This document shows, piece after piece, positions 43,783-52,499 of a stretch of DNA of 64,000 bases; position 1 is the first letter of the stretch; each line of letters begins with the position of its first letter. The position numbers and the translations under genes were made by a program. Location: assembly GCA_016650125.1 (NCBI GenBank), contig JAENWT010000010.1, forward strand, positions 52,191-116,190, written 5' to 3'. Under the pieces are notes generated by a model. The model searched no databases. It was not told the DNA's origin and saw nothing but the letters and a program-made list of their open reading frames with translations. This DNA comes from Thermoleophilia bacterium (GTDB lineage: Bacteria > Actinomycetota > Thermoleophilia > Solirubrobacterales > 70-9).

Positions 43783-45719
43783 GAGATCACCCCGAGCCGC
43801 AGGAGCAGCAGCAGAACCAGAAGCAGTACGGCAAGGTAGCCGAGGTAGGCGCGCAGGCTGCCTGACTGCACCCGGCGGGCGTAGCGCGCCGCGACGGTCG
43901 CGAGGCGCAAGACCGGCTCGAACAGGTGCGTGTCGAACAGGTGCGGCACGTCGCCACGGAAGCGGACTGTCTCGACGATCCCGTCCGAGCCCGTGGTCAC
44001 CGATTCCCGTCGCGTGCGAAGAGCTCCATCGATCATCAGCCGTAGCGGCTTGGTGAAGCCCGCCAGGGTCCAGGCCAGCTGGGGCTCGTCGGGCTGGCCG
44101 CTCACCCACACCGGCGCGGGAGCGGCACGACGGCGCCCGCGGGCGAGTGCGACGAGTCCGGTGATTACGACCAGGGCCAGCAGGAGGACCGGGGCCGGAA
44201 GTGATCCCGTACCCGGGAGGTCCAGCCCCAACGAGGGCGCGCCCGACCAGTAGCCCGGCCCGAGTTCTGCCAGACGTGGCACAAGCACGCCGGCGAGTGC
44301 TGCCAGCACGAAGCAGAGCACCGCGAGGAAGACGATTGCGCCACGGACGGCAGCTGCGGGTTCGCGCGCACCTGCCGCTTCCGGAGTTCGGGCACGGCCC
44401 AGTAACACCAGTCCCGCCAGCCCGACGAAGCACAGCGCCGCCAGGCCCGCCGTCGCGGCCAGGGTCGCCGCCCCGAACGCCCCGACCAGGGCGAGCAAGT
44501 CGGTCCCCTCTACGGGCAGCCGCAACAGCGCCTGGAGTCCGATCCATTCAGAGACGAATCCGTTCAGCAGGGGGAACCCGGCGATCGCCAGGGCTGCGAC
44601 ACCGATCGCGCTGCCCGTGACCGGCATCCTGCGAAGCAGCCCGCCCATCCGGTCAAACCGCAGCGTCCCTGTGGCGTCCCCGACGGCACCCGCGCCAAGG
44701 AACAACGCGCCCTTGAACGCGGCGTGATTGAGGATCTGAAGCATCGCGCCGGCAAAGGCGATCGCCGCCCACTGGGGTTGTCCCGCCGAGATGAGCAGTA
44801 GCGCCGCGCCGAGGACGAGGACGACGATGCCGGCATTCTCGATCGAGCTGAACGCGAGAAGGCGCTTCAGCTCCCGCTGGACCAGCGCATAGAGCACGCC
44901 CACCAGCGCCGAGAGTGCCCCGAGCGCCACCATGGTGACTCCCACCCAGGTCGGCACGCCCGTCAGCCATGTGAAAAGCACACGACTCAGGCCATAGATC
45001 GCAAGCATGATCATCACTCCCGACATCAGCGCCGAGATGTGCGAGGGGGCGACGGGGTGCGCGCGCGGCAGCCAGATATGCAGCGGAACTATGCCGGCCT
45101 TGGTGAGGAACCCCAGTAGTGCCGCTATCAGCACCAGTGACTGCAGGCCGCCAGGACCGAGAGGGGCACCCCCAAGTGCTCCATTCTCCGAAAGGATCAG
45201 CATCGTCGCCCAGACACCCACTGCCGCCACGTGGGTGATGCCGACATAGACGATCACGGCGCTTTGGACCTCGTCGTCCTGGCGGTAGACGAGCATCACA
45301 GCCGCAGGGACGAGCGTCATCAGCTCCCAGCAGACAAGGAACGTCGTAATGTCCCGCGCCGCGACCAGCCCGGCCATTGAAAGCACGAACGCCGCCGTTA
45401 GCGCCGCGAGCACCGCTGACTTGTCCCCGAAAGGCAGTGTGCTGCGTGCGAAAACGAGTGCCGGTGCCGCAACGATGCAGAGCACAAGCAGGAAGAAGGC
45501 GCTCAGGGCATCGAGTCCGAACGCGGGGTGGATACCGCTCCGGAATTCCGCCCCCACGGGGGGGTCGCCGGCGAACACGACAATTGCAGCAACAGCCATC
45601 ACGCCAACGCCGACAACCTGCAGGACAAGGGCCCTGCGGTGGTCACCGATTAGGGCGCCGATGCCTCCGGCGACGAGCAGAAAGGCCCCCGTGCAGGCTG
45701 CCACGCCTGCCACGGTCAA
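43779..45719 (-). CDS. Hydrogenase-4-like antiporter subunit (HyfB, NuoL/M type)
   Basis: 646 residues, about 16 helices; first gene of the operon. Landmarks: FLVCWELMTLVPAAVMLVYR with the conserved Glu, FLTKAGIVPLHIWLPRAHPV with Lys/His, and LLAFSSIENAGIVVLVLG. The C-terminal extension (FEPVLRLATVAARYARRVQS plus a last helix) is as in HyfB/Rv0083. The start is either TTG 45719 or GTG 45713; TGAGGTGG just upstream serves as ribosome site, better spaced for the GTG. Confidence 0.87.
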   Translation of the reverse strand: MTVAGVAACTGAFLLVAGGIGALIGDHRRALVLQVVGVGVMAVAAIVVFAGDPPVGAEFRSGIHPAFGLDALSAFFLLVLCIVAAPALVFARSTLPFGDKSAVLAALTAAFVLSMAGLVAARDITTFLVCWELMTLVPAAVMLVYRQDDEVQSAVIVYVGITHVAAVGVWATMLILSENGALGGAPLGPGGLQSLVLIAALLGFLTKAGIVPLHIWLPRAHPVAPSHISALMSGVMIMLAIYGLSRVLFTWLTGVPTWVGVTMVALGALSALVGVLYALVQRELKRLLAFSSIENAGIVVLVLGAALLLISAGQPQWAAIAFAGAMLQILNHAAFKGALFLGAGAVGDATGTLRFDRMGGLLRRMPVTGSAIGVAALAIAGFPLLNGFVSEWIGLQALLRLPVEGTDLLALVGAFGAATLAATAGLAALCFVGLAGLVLLGRARTPEAAGAREPAAAVRGAIVFLAVLCFVLAALAGVLVPRLAELGPGYWSGAPSLGLDLPGTGSLPAPVLLLALVVITGLVALARGRRRAAPAPVWVSGQPDEPQLAWTLAGFTKPLRLMIDGALRTRRESVTTGSDGIVETVRFRGDVPHLFDTHLFEPVLRLATVAARYARRVQSGSLRAYLGYLAVLLLVLLLLLRLGVIS

Positions 45720-45749
45720 GTGACCACCTCAGGAGCCATAACAGTTGAT

Positions 45750-45781
45750 AACATTAGAATCTTCAAACTTTCTAATATGTT
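45750..45781 (-). promoter_or_regulatory. AT-rich inverted repeat upstream of the hydrogenase operon, candidate ArsR operator
   Basis: AACATTAGAA-N10-TTCTAATATGTT is an almost perfect hyphenated inverted repeat in an AT-rich patch about 30 bases before the HyfB start. ArsR-family operators usually have this form. Binding by the operon's own ArsR would give autoregulation; this is inference. Confidence 0.6.
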
Positions 45782-46418
45782 ACTCGTCGACGCAGACAGA
45801 GGGCGGGCGCCCACGAAGGGTAAGGTCACCGACATTCGGGCCGGACGACTTCCGAGGTCACTCAATATGAGGTTTGCGCCTAGCTGAAACCACGAGCATG
45901 TTGTCCGGTATCCGGGAAAGAATCACGGATTCAGACGGCCGCGTACTCCAGTATCCGAGCGTCTCCCCGACAAGCGAAGCGGGTCAGCCACCGAACCGGC
46001 TGACGAAGAGGAACTGCCCTGTCTACAAGGAGTTCCCGAACAGCGCCAAGCTCGACTCCGAGGGGCGGGTGACCGGTGACGGGTGCCAGGAGAACCGTCC
46101 GGCATGTGCTGAACGGACGGGACCTCGACAGTCGCCGGCTCAAGCCGCTGAAGCTTCAGAAGTTCAACCCGAGACCGGCGGGGTACGATCCGAATGCAGA
46201 CCACGGGTACGGCAACGAGAATCTTTCGGTCTGTCGCGGGAAGGGGAAGTGGTCGTTACGGAATTCAGGGACGAGCTGAGGCTCTGGTGGTCCGAGACCC
46301 GCTCCGCATCGGGTCGGAAACCGTCACCTGGAGCAAGGGCACCCGCTGGTACAACTGCGCCCCCGGCCGGTCAGCCGGTGGTCGTCAAGAAGCACTGAGG
46401 ACGGCTATCGTCCGTTCG
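45782..46418. other. Non-coding or degenerate region with interspersed repeat copy C
   Basis: At 45952-45985 lies TATCCGAGCGTCTCCCCGAC followed by AGCGAAGCGGGTC, the repeat also seen at 11538. Farther on, plus-strand frames (VLNGRDLDSRRLKPLKLQKF at 46100-46160; SETVTWSKGTRWYNC near 46315-46360) resemble pieces of a decayed secreted protein but sit in different frames without a start. I do not call a gene. Confidence 0.45.
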
Positions 46419-47186
46419 ATGAGCGGAATCCTCGAGTCGTTTTCACTGGAAGGCAAAGTCGTTGTCGTCACCGGAGCTTCATCCGGTCTCGGTGTGGCGT
46501 TTGCGACCGGCATGGCCGAAGCGGGCGCCGACATCGCCATCTGCGCGCGTCGAGTCGAGAAGCTCGAAGCGACCAAAGAAGCGGTCGAGGCACTGGGCCG
46601 GCGCTGCATCGCCGTTCCGGCGGACGTCGCCAGGCCCGAGGACTGCGACCGGGTGATCAGCGAGGCGGTCGAGCAACTCGGCCACGTCGATGTGCTGGTC
46701 AACAACGCCGGCATCGGCACTGCCGTTCCAGCGACGCATGAAGATCCGGACGAATTCCGCAAGGTGATCGACATCAACCTGAACGGCTCGTATTTCATGG
46801 CCCAGGCGTTTGCCCGTGCAATCAGTGAAAGTGGCGGCAGCATCGTCAATATAGGCAGCGTCCTCGGCTCGACCACGGCCTTTCTCCCGCAGGCTGCCTA
46901 CGCGTCGTCCAAGGCGGCGATCATCGGCTTGACCCGGGACCTCGCGCAGCAATGGACTGCCCGCAAGGGAATCAGGGTGAACGCACTGGCACCGGGATTT
47001 TTCGAGTCTGAGATGACCGACCAGTACCCGGACGGGTATCTGGACAACATGATGATCAGGGTTCCCGCAGGTCGCAAGGGCGAAGCGGGCGAACTCGTGG
47101 CCGCGGCGATCTTCCTGGCCAGCGACGCGTCGTCTTACGTCACGGGGATCCTGCTGCCCGTCGATGGCGGCCTGCTGACGACCTAG
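46419..47186 (+). CDS. Short-chain dehydrogenase/reductase (classical SDR)
   Basis: 255 residues. Cofactor motif VTGASSGLGVAF (TGxxxGxG) at ~18-30, CARRVEKLE after strand 2 (Arg suggests NADP(H) but is not decisive), NNAGIG at ~95, catalytic Ser in NIGSVLGS, YASSK (Tyr/Lys pair at ~162-166) and GIRVNALAPGFFESEMTD. C-terminal VTGILLPVDGGLL is typical of 3-oxoacyl-ACP-reductase/gluconate-5-dehydrogenase-like SDRs. Start ATG 46419 fits the family length. Substrate unknown. Confidence 0.88.
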   Translation: MSGILESFSLEGKVVVVTGASSGLGVAFATGMAEAGADIAICARRVEKLEATKEAVEALGRRCIAVPADVARPEDCDRVISEAVEQLGHVDVLVNNAGIGTAVPATHEDPDEFRKVIDINLNGSYFMAQAFARAISESGGSIVNIGSVLGSTTAFLPQAAYASSKAAIIGLTRDLAQQWTARKGIRVNALAPGFFESEMTDQYPDGYLDNMMIRVPAGRKGEAGELVAAAIFLASDASSYVTGILLPVDGGLLTT

Positions 47187-47195
47187 CCGCCTTGG

Positions 47196-47318
47196 TCAAG
47201 CCGGCCTGAGGCCGGCGAGGATCAGGTCCATGTGGCGGGGCCAGTGGGCGCCGGCGGAGCTGAAGTACATAAAGTGGAACCGCGGTTCCGTTTCCCTCTC
47301 ACCCCTCTCAGGAGTCAT
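47196..47318 (-). pseudogene. Possible C-terminal remnant of a TetR-type regulator
   Basis: A 40-codon minus-strand frame ends in FSSAGAHWPRHMDLILAGLR and a stop, resembling the last helix of TetR regulators (HMDLILAGLR). The DNA-binding part is absent. Position beside a DHA2 transporter, where TetR genes are usual, supports the reading, but evidence is thin. Confidence 0.35.
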
Positions 47319-47336
47319 CCCTTGTCCGGACCCGAC

Positions 47337-48761
47337 ATGACTTCCCCTCGCGCGAGGAACCTGGCGCTCATGCTGCTCGCTCTGACCCAGTTCGTGGTGG
47401 TGATCGACGCCTCGATCACCAACGTCGCCCTACCTTCGATCGGCAAGGCCCTCGACATCTCGCAGGACGATCTTTCCTGGGTGGTCAACAGCTACACCCT
47501 CGTCTTCGGCGGCTTCCTGCTGCTCGGCGGGCGCTTGGCCGACTTCTTCGGCCGCCGCCGGATGTTCATGATCGGCATGGCCCTTTTCGGGCTTTCCTCT
47601 TTGGCCGGTGGTTTCGCCCAGAGCCAGGAATGGCTGATCATCGCCCGGGCCTTTCAGGGACTCGGCGCGGCGATCGCTTCGCCCGCCGCCCTTTCGATCG
47701 TGACGACGACGTTCGAGGAAGGTTCAGAGCGAAACCGGGCGCTGGGCATCTGGGGTGCTGTCGCCGGCGCCGGCGGCGCGGCCGGAGTGCTGCTCGGCGG
47801 CATCCTGACCCAATGGGCCGGCTGGGAGTGGGTCCTCTTCGTCAACGTGCCGATCGCCGCCTTCGTCGTCTGGCAGGCGCCGATCCGCTTGCTCGAGTCG
47901 AAGGCCGAGGAAGAGTCCGAACGCACCCTGGACATCCCGGGCGCGGTTACAGTCACCGCCGGCCTGGCGTTGCTCGTCTACACGCTTGTTGACGCGGCGA
48001 ACGTCGGATGGACTTCAACCGAGACCATCATCCGCGGCACCATCGCTTTGGCTCTGATCTTCGTCTTCGTTGTCGTCGAGCTCAGGACCAGCCGGCCGCT
48101 GGTCCCGTTCTCGATTTTTCGCAACCGGACCCTTCGCGCGGCGAACATCGTCGGCGTCCTGACCGGCATGTCCCTGTTCTCGATGTTCTTCCTGATCACC
48201 CTCTACCTCCAGCAGGTCCTGGGCCAGGACGCTCTGGAAGCCGGGCTTTCTTACCTGCCGCTCGCGATATCGATCATCCTCGCCGCGGGACTCGCCGGAC
48301 ACCTGGTCACAAAGATCGGCTTCAAGCCCGTACTGGTGTCCGGCCTGTTGCTGGTCGCCGTGGCTCTCGCCTGGTTCACCCAGATCGACGTCGACGGCTC
48401 CTACCTCTCCGACGTGCTCGGCCCGTCGGTGCTCGCCGGCATCGGGCTCGGCCTGTCCTTCGTGCCGGTGACGATCGCCGCGATGTCGGGCACCAGGCCC
48501 GAAGAAGCCGGGCTGGCTTCCGGGCTGATCAACACCGCCCAGCAGGTGGGCGGTGCGCTCGGCCTCGCGATCCTGGCGTCGATCGCCAATTCGTCGACCA
48601 ACGACGCCTTCAGTTCCGGTGTCACGAACAAGGCGGCGGCGCTTACCCAGGGTTTTTCCGACGCGTTCATCGTCGGCGCGTGCTTCGCCCTGGCCGGAGC
48701 GATCCTCGCCGCCCTGCTGATTTCGTCGAAGGACAGCCGTGAGCACGCCGAAGCGGCCTGA
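47337..48761 (+). CDS. MFS transporter, DHA2 family (EmrB/QacA-type, 14 helices)
   Basis: 474 residues from ATG 47337. Drug:H+ antiporter motifs: TQFVVVIDASITNVALPSIG (DHA2 motif D1, Asp in helix 1), GGRLADFFGRRRMFMIGMAL (motif A), RAFQGLGAAIASPAALSI (motif B) and GAVAGAGGAAGVLLGGIL (motif C). About 14 helices. Exports lipophilic compounds or drugs using the proton gradient; actual substrate unknown. Confidence 0.88.
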   Translation: MTSPRARNLALMLLALTQFVVVIDASITNVALPSIGKALDISQDDLSWVVNSYTLVFGGFLLLGGRLADFFGRRRMFMIGMALFGLSSLAGGFAQSQEWLIIARAFQGLGAAIASPAALSIVTTTFEEGSERNRALGIWGAVAGAGGAAGVLLGGILTQWAGWEWVLFVNVPIAAFVVWQAPIRLLESKAEEESERTLDIPGAVTVTAGLALLVYTLVDAANVGWTSTETIIRGTIALALIFVFVVVELRTSRPLVPFSIFRNRTLRAANIVGVLTGMSLFSMFFLITLYLQQVLGQDALEAGLSYLPLAISIILAAGLAGHLVTKIGFKPVLVSGLLLVAVALAWFTQIDVDGSYLSDVLGPSVLAGIGLGLSFVPVTIAAMSGTRPEEAGLASGLINTAQQVGGALGLAILASIANSSTNDAFSSGVTNKAAALTQGFSDAFIVGACFALAGAILAALLISSKDSREHAEAA

Positions 48762-48844
48762 GGCAGGAGGAAAACTCCGGGGTGCTCGGCCGGGTCGGTC
48801 TATAGTCCGGACGGCCTGACCAACCACTATCTGGAGGAGCACCC

Positions 48845-50023
48845 ATGACCCCGGGAACATCTTTGGCAGCACCGCCGCGGCGGGCCATCTTCGAAGACGA
48901 GCACGAGGACTACCGAGAGAGCTTTCGATCGTTCCTCGTTGCCGAAGTGACTCCGAACTTCGCTGAATGGGATGAGTCCGGGGTTGTCTCGCGTGATCTC
49001 TTCGCCAAGGCTGCCGGACACGGCTTCATGGGCATGGCGATCCCGGAGGAATACGGAGGGGCCGGCGCCGACGACTGGCGCTTCAACGTCGTGCTCACGG
49101 AAGAGGCTGTCAGGTCGGGCGTGGGCTCCGCTTTCGGCGGTCCGATGCTGACCACCGACATATGTCTGCCTTACCTCCTCACCTCGGGTACCGACGAGCA
49201 GAAGGCACGCTGGCTGCCCGGCATCGCCAATGGAGAGACCGTGCTCGCGATCGCGATGACCGAGCCGGGAACTGGTTCCGACCTGGCGGCCGTGACCACC
49301 ACTGCCCGGCTCGAGGGTGACGAGTATGTGGTCAACGGTTCGAAGACCTTCATCACCAACGGCGGCCATGCCGACCGGGTGATCGTCGTCGCCAAGACCG
49401 ATCCCGATGCCGGACACGCAGGAATCTCGCTGATCGTGGTTGACGCCGACTCCGAGGGTTTCTCCCGCGGTCCACAGATCGACAAGCTGGGCCAGCACGC
49501 GTCGGATACGACCGAGCTCTTCTTCGACGACGTTCGGGTGCCGGCCGAGAACCTGCTCGGGGCCGAGGGCGGCGGCTTCTACCAGCTGATGGAGAAGCTG
49601 GTCCCGGAGCGCATGATCATTGCGGTGGGCGCTTTGGCCGGCGCCGAGGCTGCCTTCGAGGGCACCCTCGAGTACGTCAAGGAACGCACCGCCTTCGGGC
49701 GGCCGATCGGCAGTTTCCAGAACTCACGCTTCGTGATGGCCGAGATCAAGACCGAGATCACAATCGGACGTGCCTTCGTCGATCAGTGCATCGGCAAACA
49801 CGTCGCCGGTGAGCTGACTATCGAAGAAGCGGCGATGGCCAAATGGTGGACCACCGAACTGCTCGGCACGGTCACCGACAAGTGCCTGCAGCTGCACGGG
49901 GGCTACGGCTACACGAACGAGTACCCGATTTCCTCCGCCTGGGTAGACGCCCGCGTAACCCGGATCTACGGCGGCACGACCGAAATCATGAAGGAACTGA
50001 TCGGCCGGGGGATGGGTCTTTAG
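48845..50023 (+). CDS. Acyl-CoA dehydrogenase
   Basis: 392 residues from ATG 48845 with GGAGGAG upstream. N-terminal helical part (FRSFLVAEVTPNFAEWDESG), FAD-binding AIAMTEPGTGSDLAAV and FITNGGHADRVIVVAKT, middle beta domain, and C-terminal part with ERTAFGRPIGSFQ, LQLHGGYGYTNEYPI and RIYGGTTEIMKELIGRGMG, where the Glu after TT is at the catalytic-base position. Oxidises an acyl-CoA to the enoyl-CoA in fatty-acid or branched-chain breakdown. Chain-length preference not evident. Confidence 0.92.
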   Translation: MTPGTSLAAPPRRAIFEDEHEDYRESFRSFLVAEVTPNFAEWDESGVVSRDLFAKAAGHGFMGMAIPEEYGGAGADDWRFNVVLTEEAVRSGVGSAFGGPMLTTDICLPYLLTSGTDEQKARWLPGIANGETVLAIAMTEPGTGSDLAAVTTTARLEGDEYVVNGSKTFITNGGHADRVIVVAKTDPDAGHAGISLIVVDADSEGFSRGPQIDKLGQHASDTTELFFDDVRVPAENLLGAEGGGFYQLMEKLVPERMIIAVGALAGAEAAFEGTLEYVKERTAFGRPIGSFQNSRFVMAEIKTEITIGRAFVDQCIGKHVAGELTIEEAAMAKWWTTELLGTVTDKCLQLHGGYGYTNEYPISSAWVDARVTRIYGGTTEIMKELIGRGMGL

Positions 50024-50120
50024 GTGGACGGTGACCTGCCCACGACCTAGCCGCCACTTTTCCGACGGTTTGCCTCGATGATGATTCAGCAGGGAGAGGT
50101 GGGGACGACGCCTCGCCGGC

Positions 50121-51521
50121 CTACCGGACGTACTGGCCGTGAAAGTTGAAGGGGATGTGGTGGGGCACAGTTGCGCGGGCCTTCTCCTCGAGGGTCTTGG
50201 CGTCGAGGACGAGCAGGAAGGACGTTTCGGCCGCAGTGTCGAGGACGACCGAAAGGAGCACGCCGTCGGCCTCACCCGAGGCGCCCGGTTCGGAGGCGAA
50301 GACCGGCTCGCCCGGGTAGCAGTCGGTCTCTTTCCAGACCTTGGTTGTCCGCTGCTCGACGTCGGCCGCCACGATCCGGTCGAAGAAGCTGGTTCCGTCG
50401 GTGCCGAGGCCCCAGGCGTAGCGGTAGGGCCGTCCGTTGGAGTATCCGTAGTTGATTCGGGGCAGGTCGATCGGCTCCTCGACCAGGCGCTCTGATTCGA
50501 TCGATCCCGTATCGGGCGAGATCGTGAATCGGGTTAGGGCCGGTGGTGGGATCGAAGCGCCGTTTCGGAGGTTTCCGAGGTAAAGGCTCTCAACGATCTC
50601 GTGGTCGTCGAAGGTGCAGACATCGGCGATCACTCGGCCGTCTTCGGTCTCGTAGGCATTGACGTGGTGGAAGGCGAAGCATGGGTCGGTCACGAAAGGT
50701 CCGGTCTTTTCGCCGGTTTCACGATCGATCAGGGTGAAGCGTGTGCCGAGATCCGGCTTCCACCTGAAGTTCTCGATGAAAGGGCGTCCCGAGAAAATCA
50801 GGGCCAGCGGGTTGACCACAAATGGATACTCCGCAAGCACGATCCACTTTTCCGTGAGCCCGAACGAATGCATGTAGGCGGGCTGTCTGGTGGCCGCCGA
50901 CGAGATCACCTCGGCGTCGTCGCCGGCGGCGGCGTCGGATTCGAGCCGGAAGAACCGGTACTGGTTGCGAGGCCCGAACTTGACCGCATAATTCAGCATC
51001 GTGCCCGAATCCCTTTCCATGTGGGGGTGGGCCGTGGTCAGCTGGCCGGGGACCTCCCAGGCGACCCCGGCGGCCGCAAGGGTTTCCGGATCGAACTCGA
51101 TCGGAAGTGGCGTCTCGGTCATCGCGACGAATCGCTCCCCGAGCTTGACCAGGTTGACGTTGTCGTTATCGGAGAGCTTGGGCTGGAACATCGACATCGC
51201 GCGTTTGAAAAGGGAACGGCAGGGATCGGTCGCGAACTCCGAGTAGGTGATCTCACCCGTGTCGGTCGCGGCTCGGTAGGCCTTGCTTTCAAGGAACCGG
51301 CTCGCGTAGGAGACGCCACCAGCTTCGAACGAGAAGCGGTGAAGCATCGCCAGGCCATCGAACCAGTGGGCCATCGATCGCTCGCCAACCTCGAACTTCG
51401 ATGGGCCGGTGCGAAGTAGCGAGCCGGTCAGCCAGGCAGGAAGTTCGCCCTCGACCGGAAGGGCATCGACACGGACCTCGTCTTCGAGACTCTGAAATCC
51501 AAGTGAAATTCCAGCTTCCAC
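50121..51521 (-). CDS. Carotenoid cleavage oxygenase (RPE65 family)
   Basis: 466 residues from GTG 51521. Seven-bladed propeller enzyme with four Fe(II)-binding His in TTAHPHME, AYMHSFGLTEKW, FAFHHVNAYE and the terminal FNFHGQYV. Opening residues LTGSLLRTGPSKFEVG and HWFDGLAMLHRF are family signatures. It splits a double bond of a carotenoid or related polyene with O2. No carotenoid biosynthesis gene is in the window. Upstream in-frame sequence to 51614 (ARKEFEDRTA) does not look native to the fold. Confidence 0.88.
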   Translation of the reverse strand: MEAGISLGFQSLEDEVRVDALPVEGELPAWLTGSLLRTGPSKFEVGERSMAHWFDGLAMLHRFSFEAGGVSYASRFLESKAYRAATDTGEITYSEFATDPCRSLFKRAMSMFQPKLSDNDNVNLVKLGERFVAMTETPLPIEFDPETLAAAGVAWEVPGQLTTAHPHMERDSGTMLNYAVKFGPRNQYRFFRLESDAAAGDDAEVISSAATRQPAYMHSFGLTEKWIVLAEYPFVVNPLALIFSGRPFIENFRWKPDLGTRFTLIDRETGEKTGPFVTDPCFAFHHVNAYETEDGRVIADVCTFDDHEIVESLYLGNLRNGASIPPPALTRFTISPDTGSIESERLVEEPIDLPRINYGYSNGRPYRYAWGLGTDGTSFFDRIVAADVEQRTTKVWKETDCYPGEPVFASEPGASGEADGVLLSVVLDTAAETSFLLVLDAKTLEEKARATVPHHIPFNFHGQYVR

Positions 51522-51635
51522 AGCCGTCCTGTCCTCGAATTCTTTGCGCGCTTTACCAGAACGACCGTAACACCTGGCCGGCCCCTGTCGATGATGGTCT
51601 ATGTTGCGGCGCATGATTCAAGGAGTCGGGAGCCA

Positions 51636-52499
51636 ATGAAAATCGCAGTCATCGGTCACGTCGAGATGGCTGAGTTCGCCCCGGTCGAGCGGGTGCCGAA
51701 GCAGGGCGACATCATCCAGGTGCCCGAGACTTTCGAAGTAGCTGCGGGTGGAGCAGCGGTCGCCGCGGTGCAGATCGCCCGACTGGCCGGGAGCTGCCTC
51801 TTCATGACCGCTATCGGAAGTGACAGGCGGGCAGATCTGGTCGTGCCTGAGCTGGCCGAGAGAGGCCTCCGGGTTGAGGCTGCCCGCCGGAGCAGCGATC
51901 AGCGGCGGGCTTTCGTCTACCTCGACGCCGAAGGCGAACGCACCATCACGACGATCGGGGAGCGTGTCTTTCCCGAGGCGGAAGACCCGCTGCCGTGGGA
52001 CGAGCTCGCAGGCTTTGACGCGGTGTATCTCACTGCGGGCAATGCCGGCACCCTGCGGGCCGCCCGGGCCGCGAAGAACGTGGTCGCGACCGTCCGGGCC
52101 GGCGCGGCCCTGACCGAGTCCGGTGTGCAGGTAGACGTGCTTGTCGCAAGTGCCAACGACGTCGGCGAGCAATATCTCCGCGGCGACATCGAACCGGCTC
52201 CCCGCTGGGTGGTGCGGACCGACGGATCGCGCGGCGGTTCACTCGAGACCGCCGACGGCACGGTGACTCACTGGGCATCGCATGCACCGATCGGCCCGCG
52301 GGTGGATACCTACGGCGCCGGCGACTCCTTCGCCGGCGGAATCACTTACGGGCTCGGGCGCGGACTTCCGATCGAGGAGGCCATCGCCGTCGGTGCCTTC
52401 TGTGGAGCGTCAGCGGTCCGGGGCCGCGGTCCTTACGGAGCCCAGGCTTCGGCCGAGGAGCTGAGCGACGGGGAAAAGACCCTCGAGGTCAGTCCGTAG
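51636..52499 (+). CDS. PfkB-family sugar kinase
   Basis: 287 residues from ATG 51636 (AAGGAG upstream). Ribokinase-like: FEVAAGGAAVAAVQIARLAG near the N-terminus binds sugar, TAIGSD follows, and DTYGAGDSFAGGITYGL (about residue 225-240) is PfkB signature 2 with the catalytic Asp. Transfers phosphate from ATP to a sugar or nucleoside. Its 3' end overlaps the convergent glucose-6-phosphate dehydrogenase by 11 bases. Confidence 0.87.
   Translation: MKIAVIGHVEMAEFAPVERVPKQGDIIQVPETFEVAAGGAAVAAVQIARLAGSCLFMTAIGSDRRADLVVPELAERGLRVEAARRSSDQRRAFVYLDAEGERTITTIGERVFPEAEDPLPWDELAGFDAVYLTAGNAGTLRAARAAKNVVATVRAGAALTESGVQVDVLVASANDVGEQYLRGDIEPAPRWVVRTDGSRGGSLETADGTVTHWASHAPIGPRVDTYGAGDSFAGGITYGLGRGLPIEEAIAVGAFCGASAVRGRGPYGAQASAEELSDGEKTLEVSP

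Noticed and set aside
45874..46398. Plus-strand frame of 174 codons between hydrogenase operon and SDR
   Set aside because: No domain, no signal, family-like scraps appear in several frames; more consistent with decayed sequence and a repeat.
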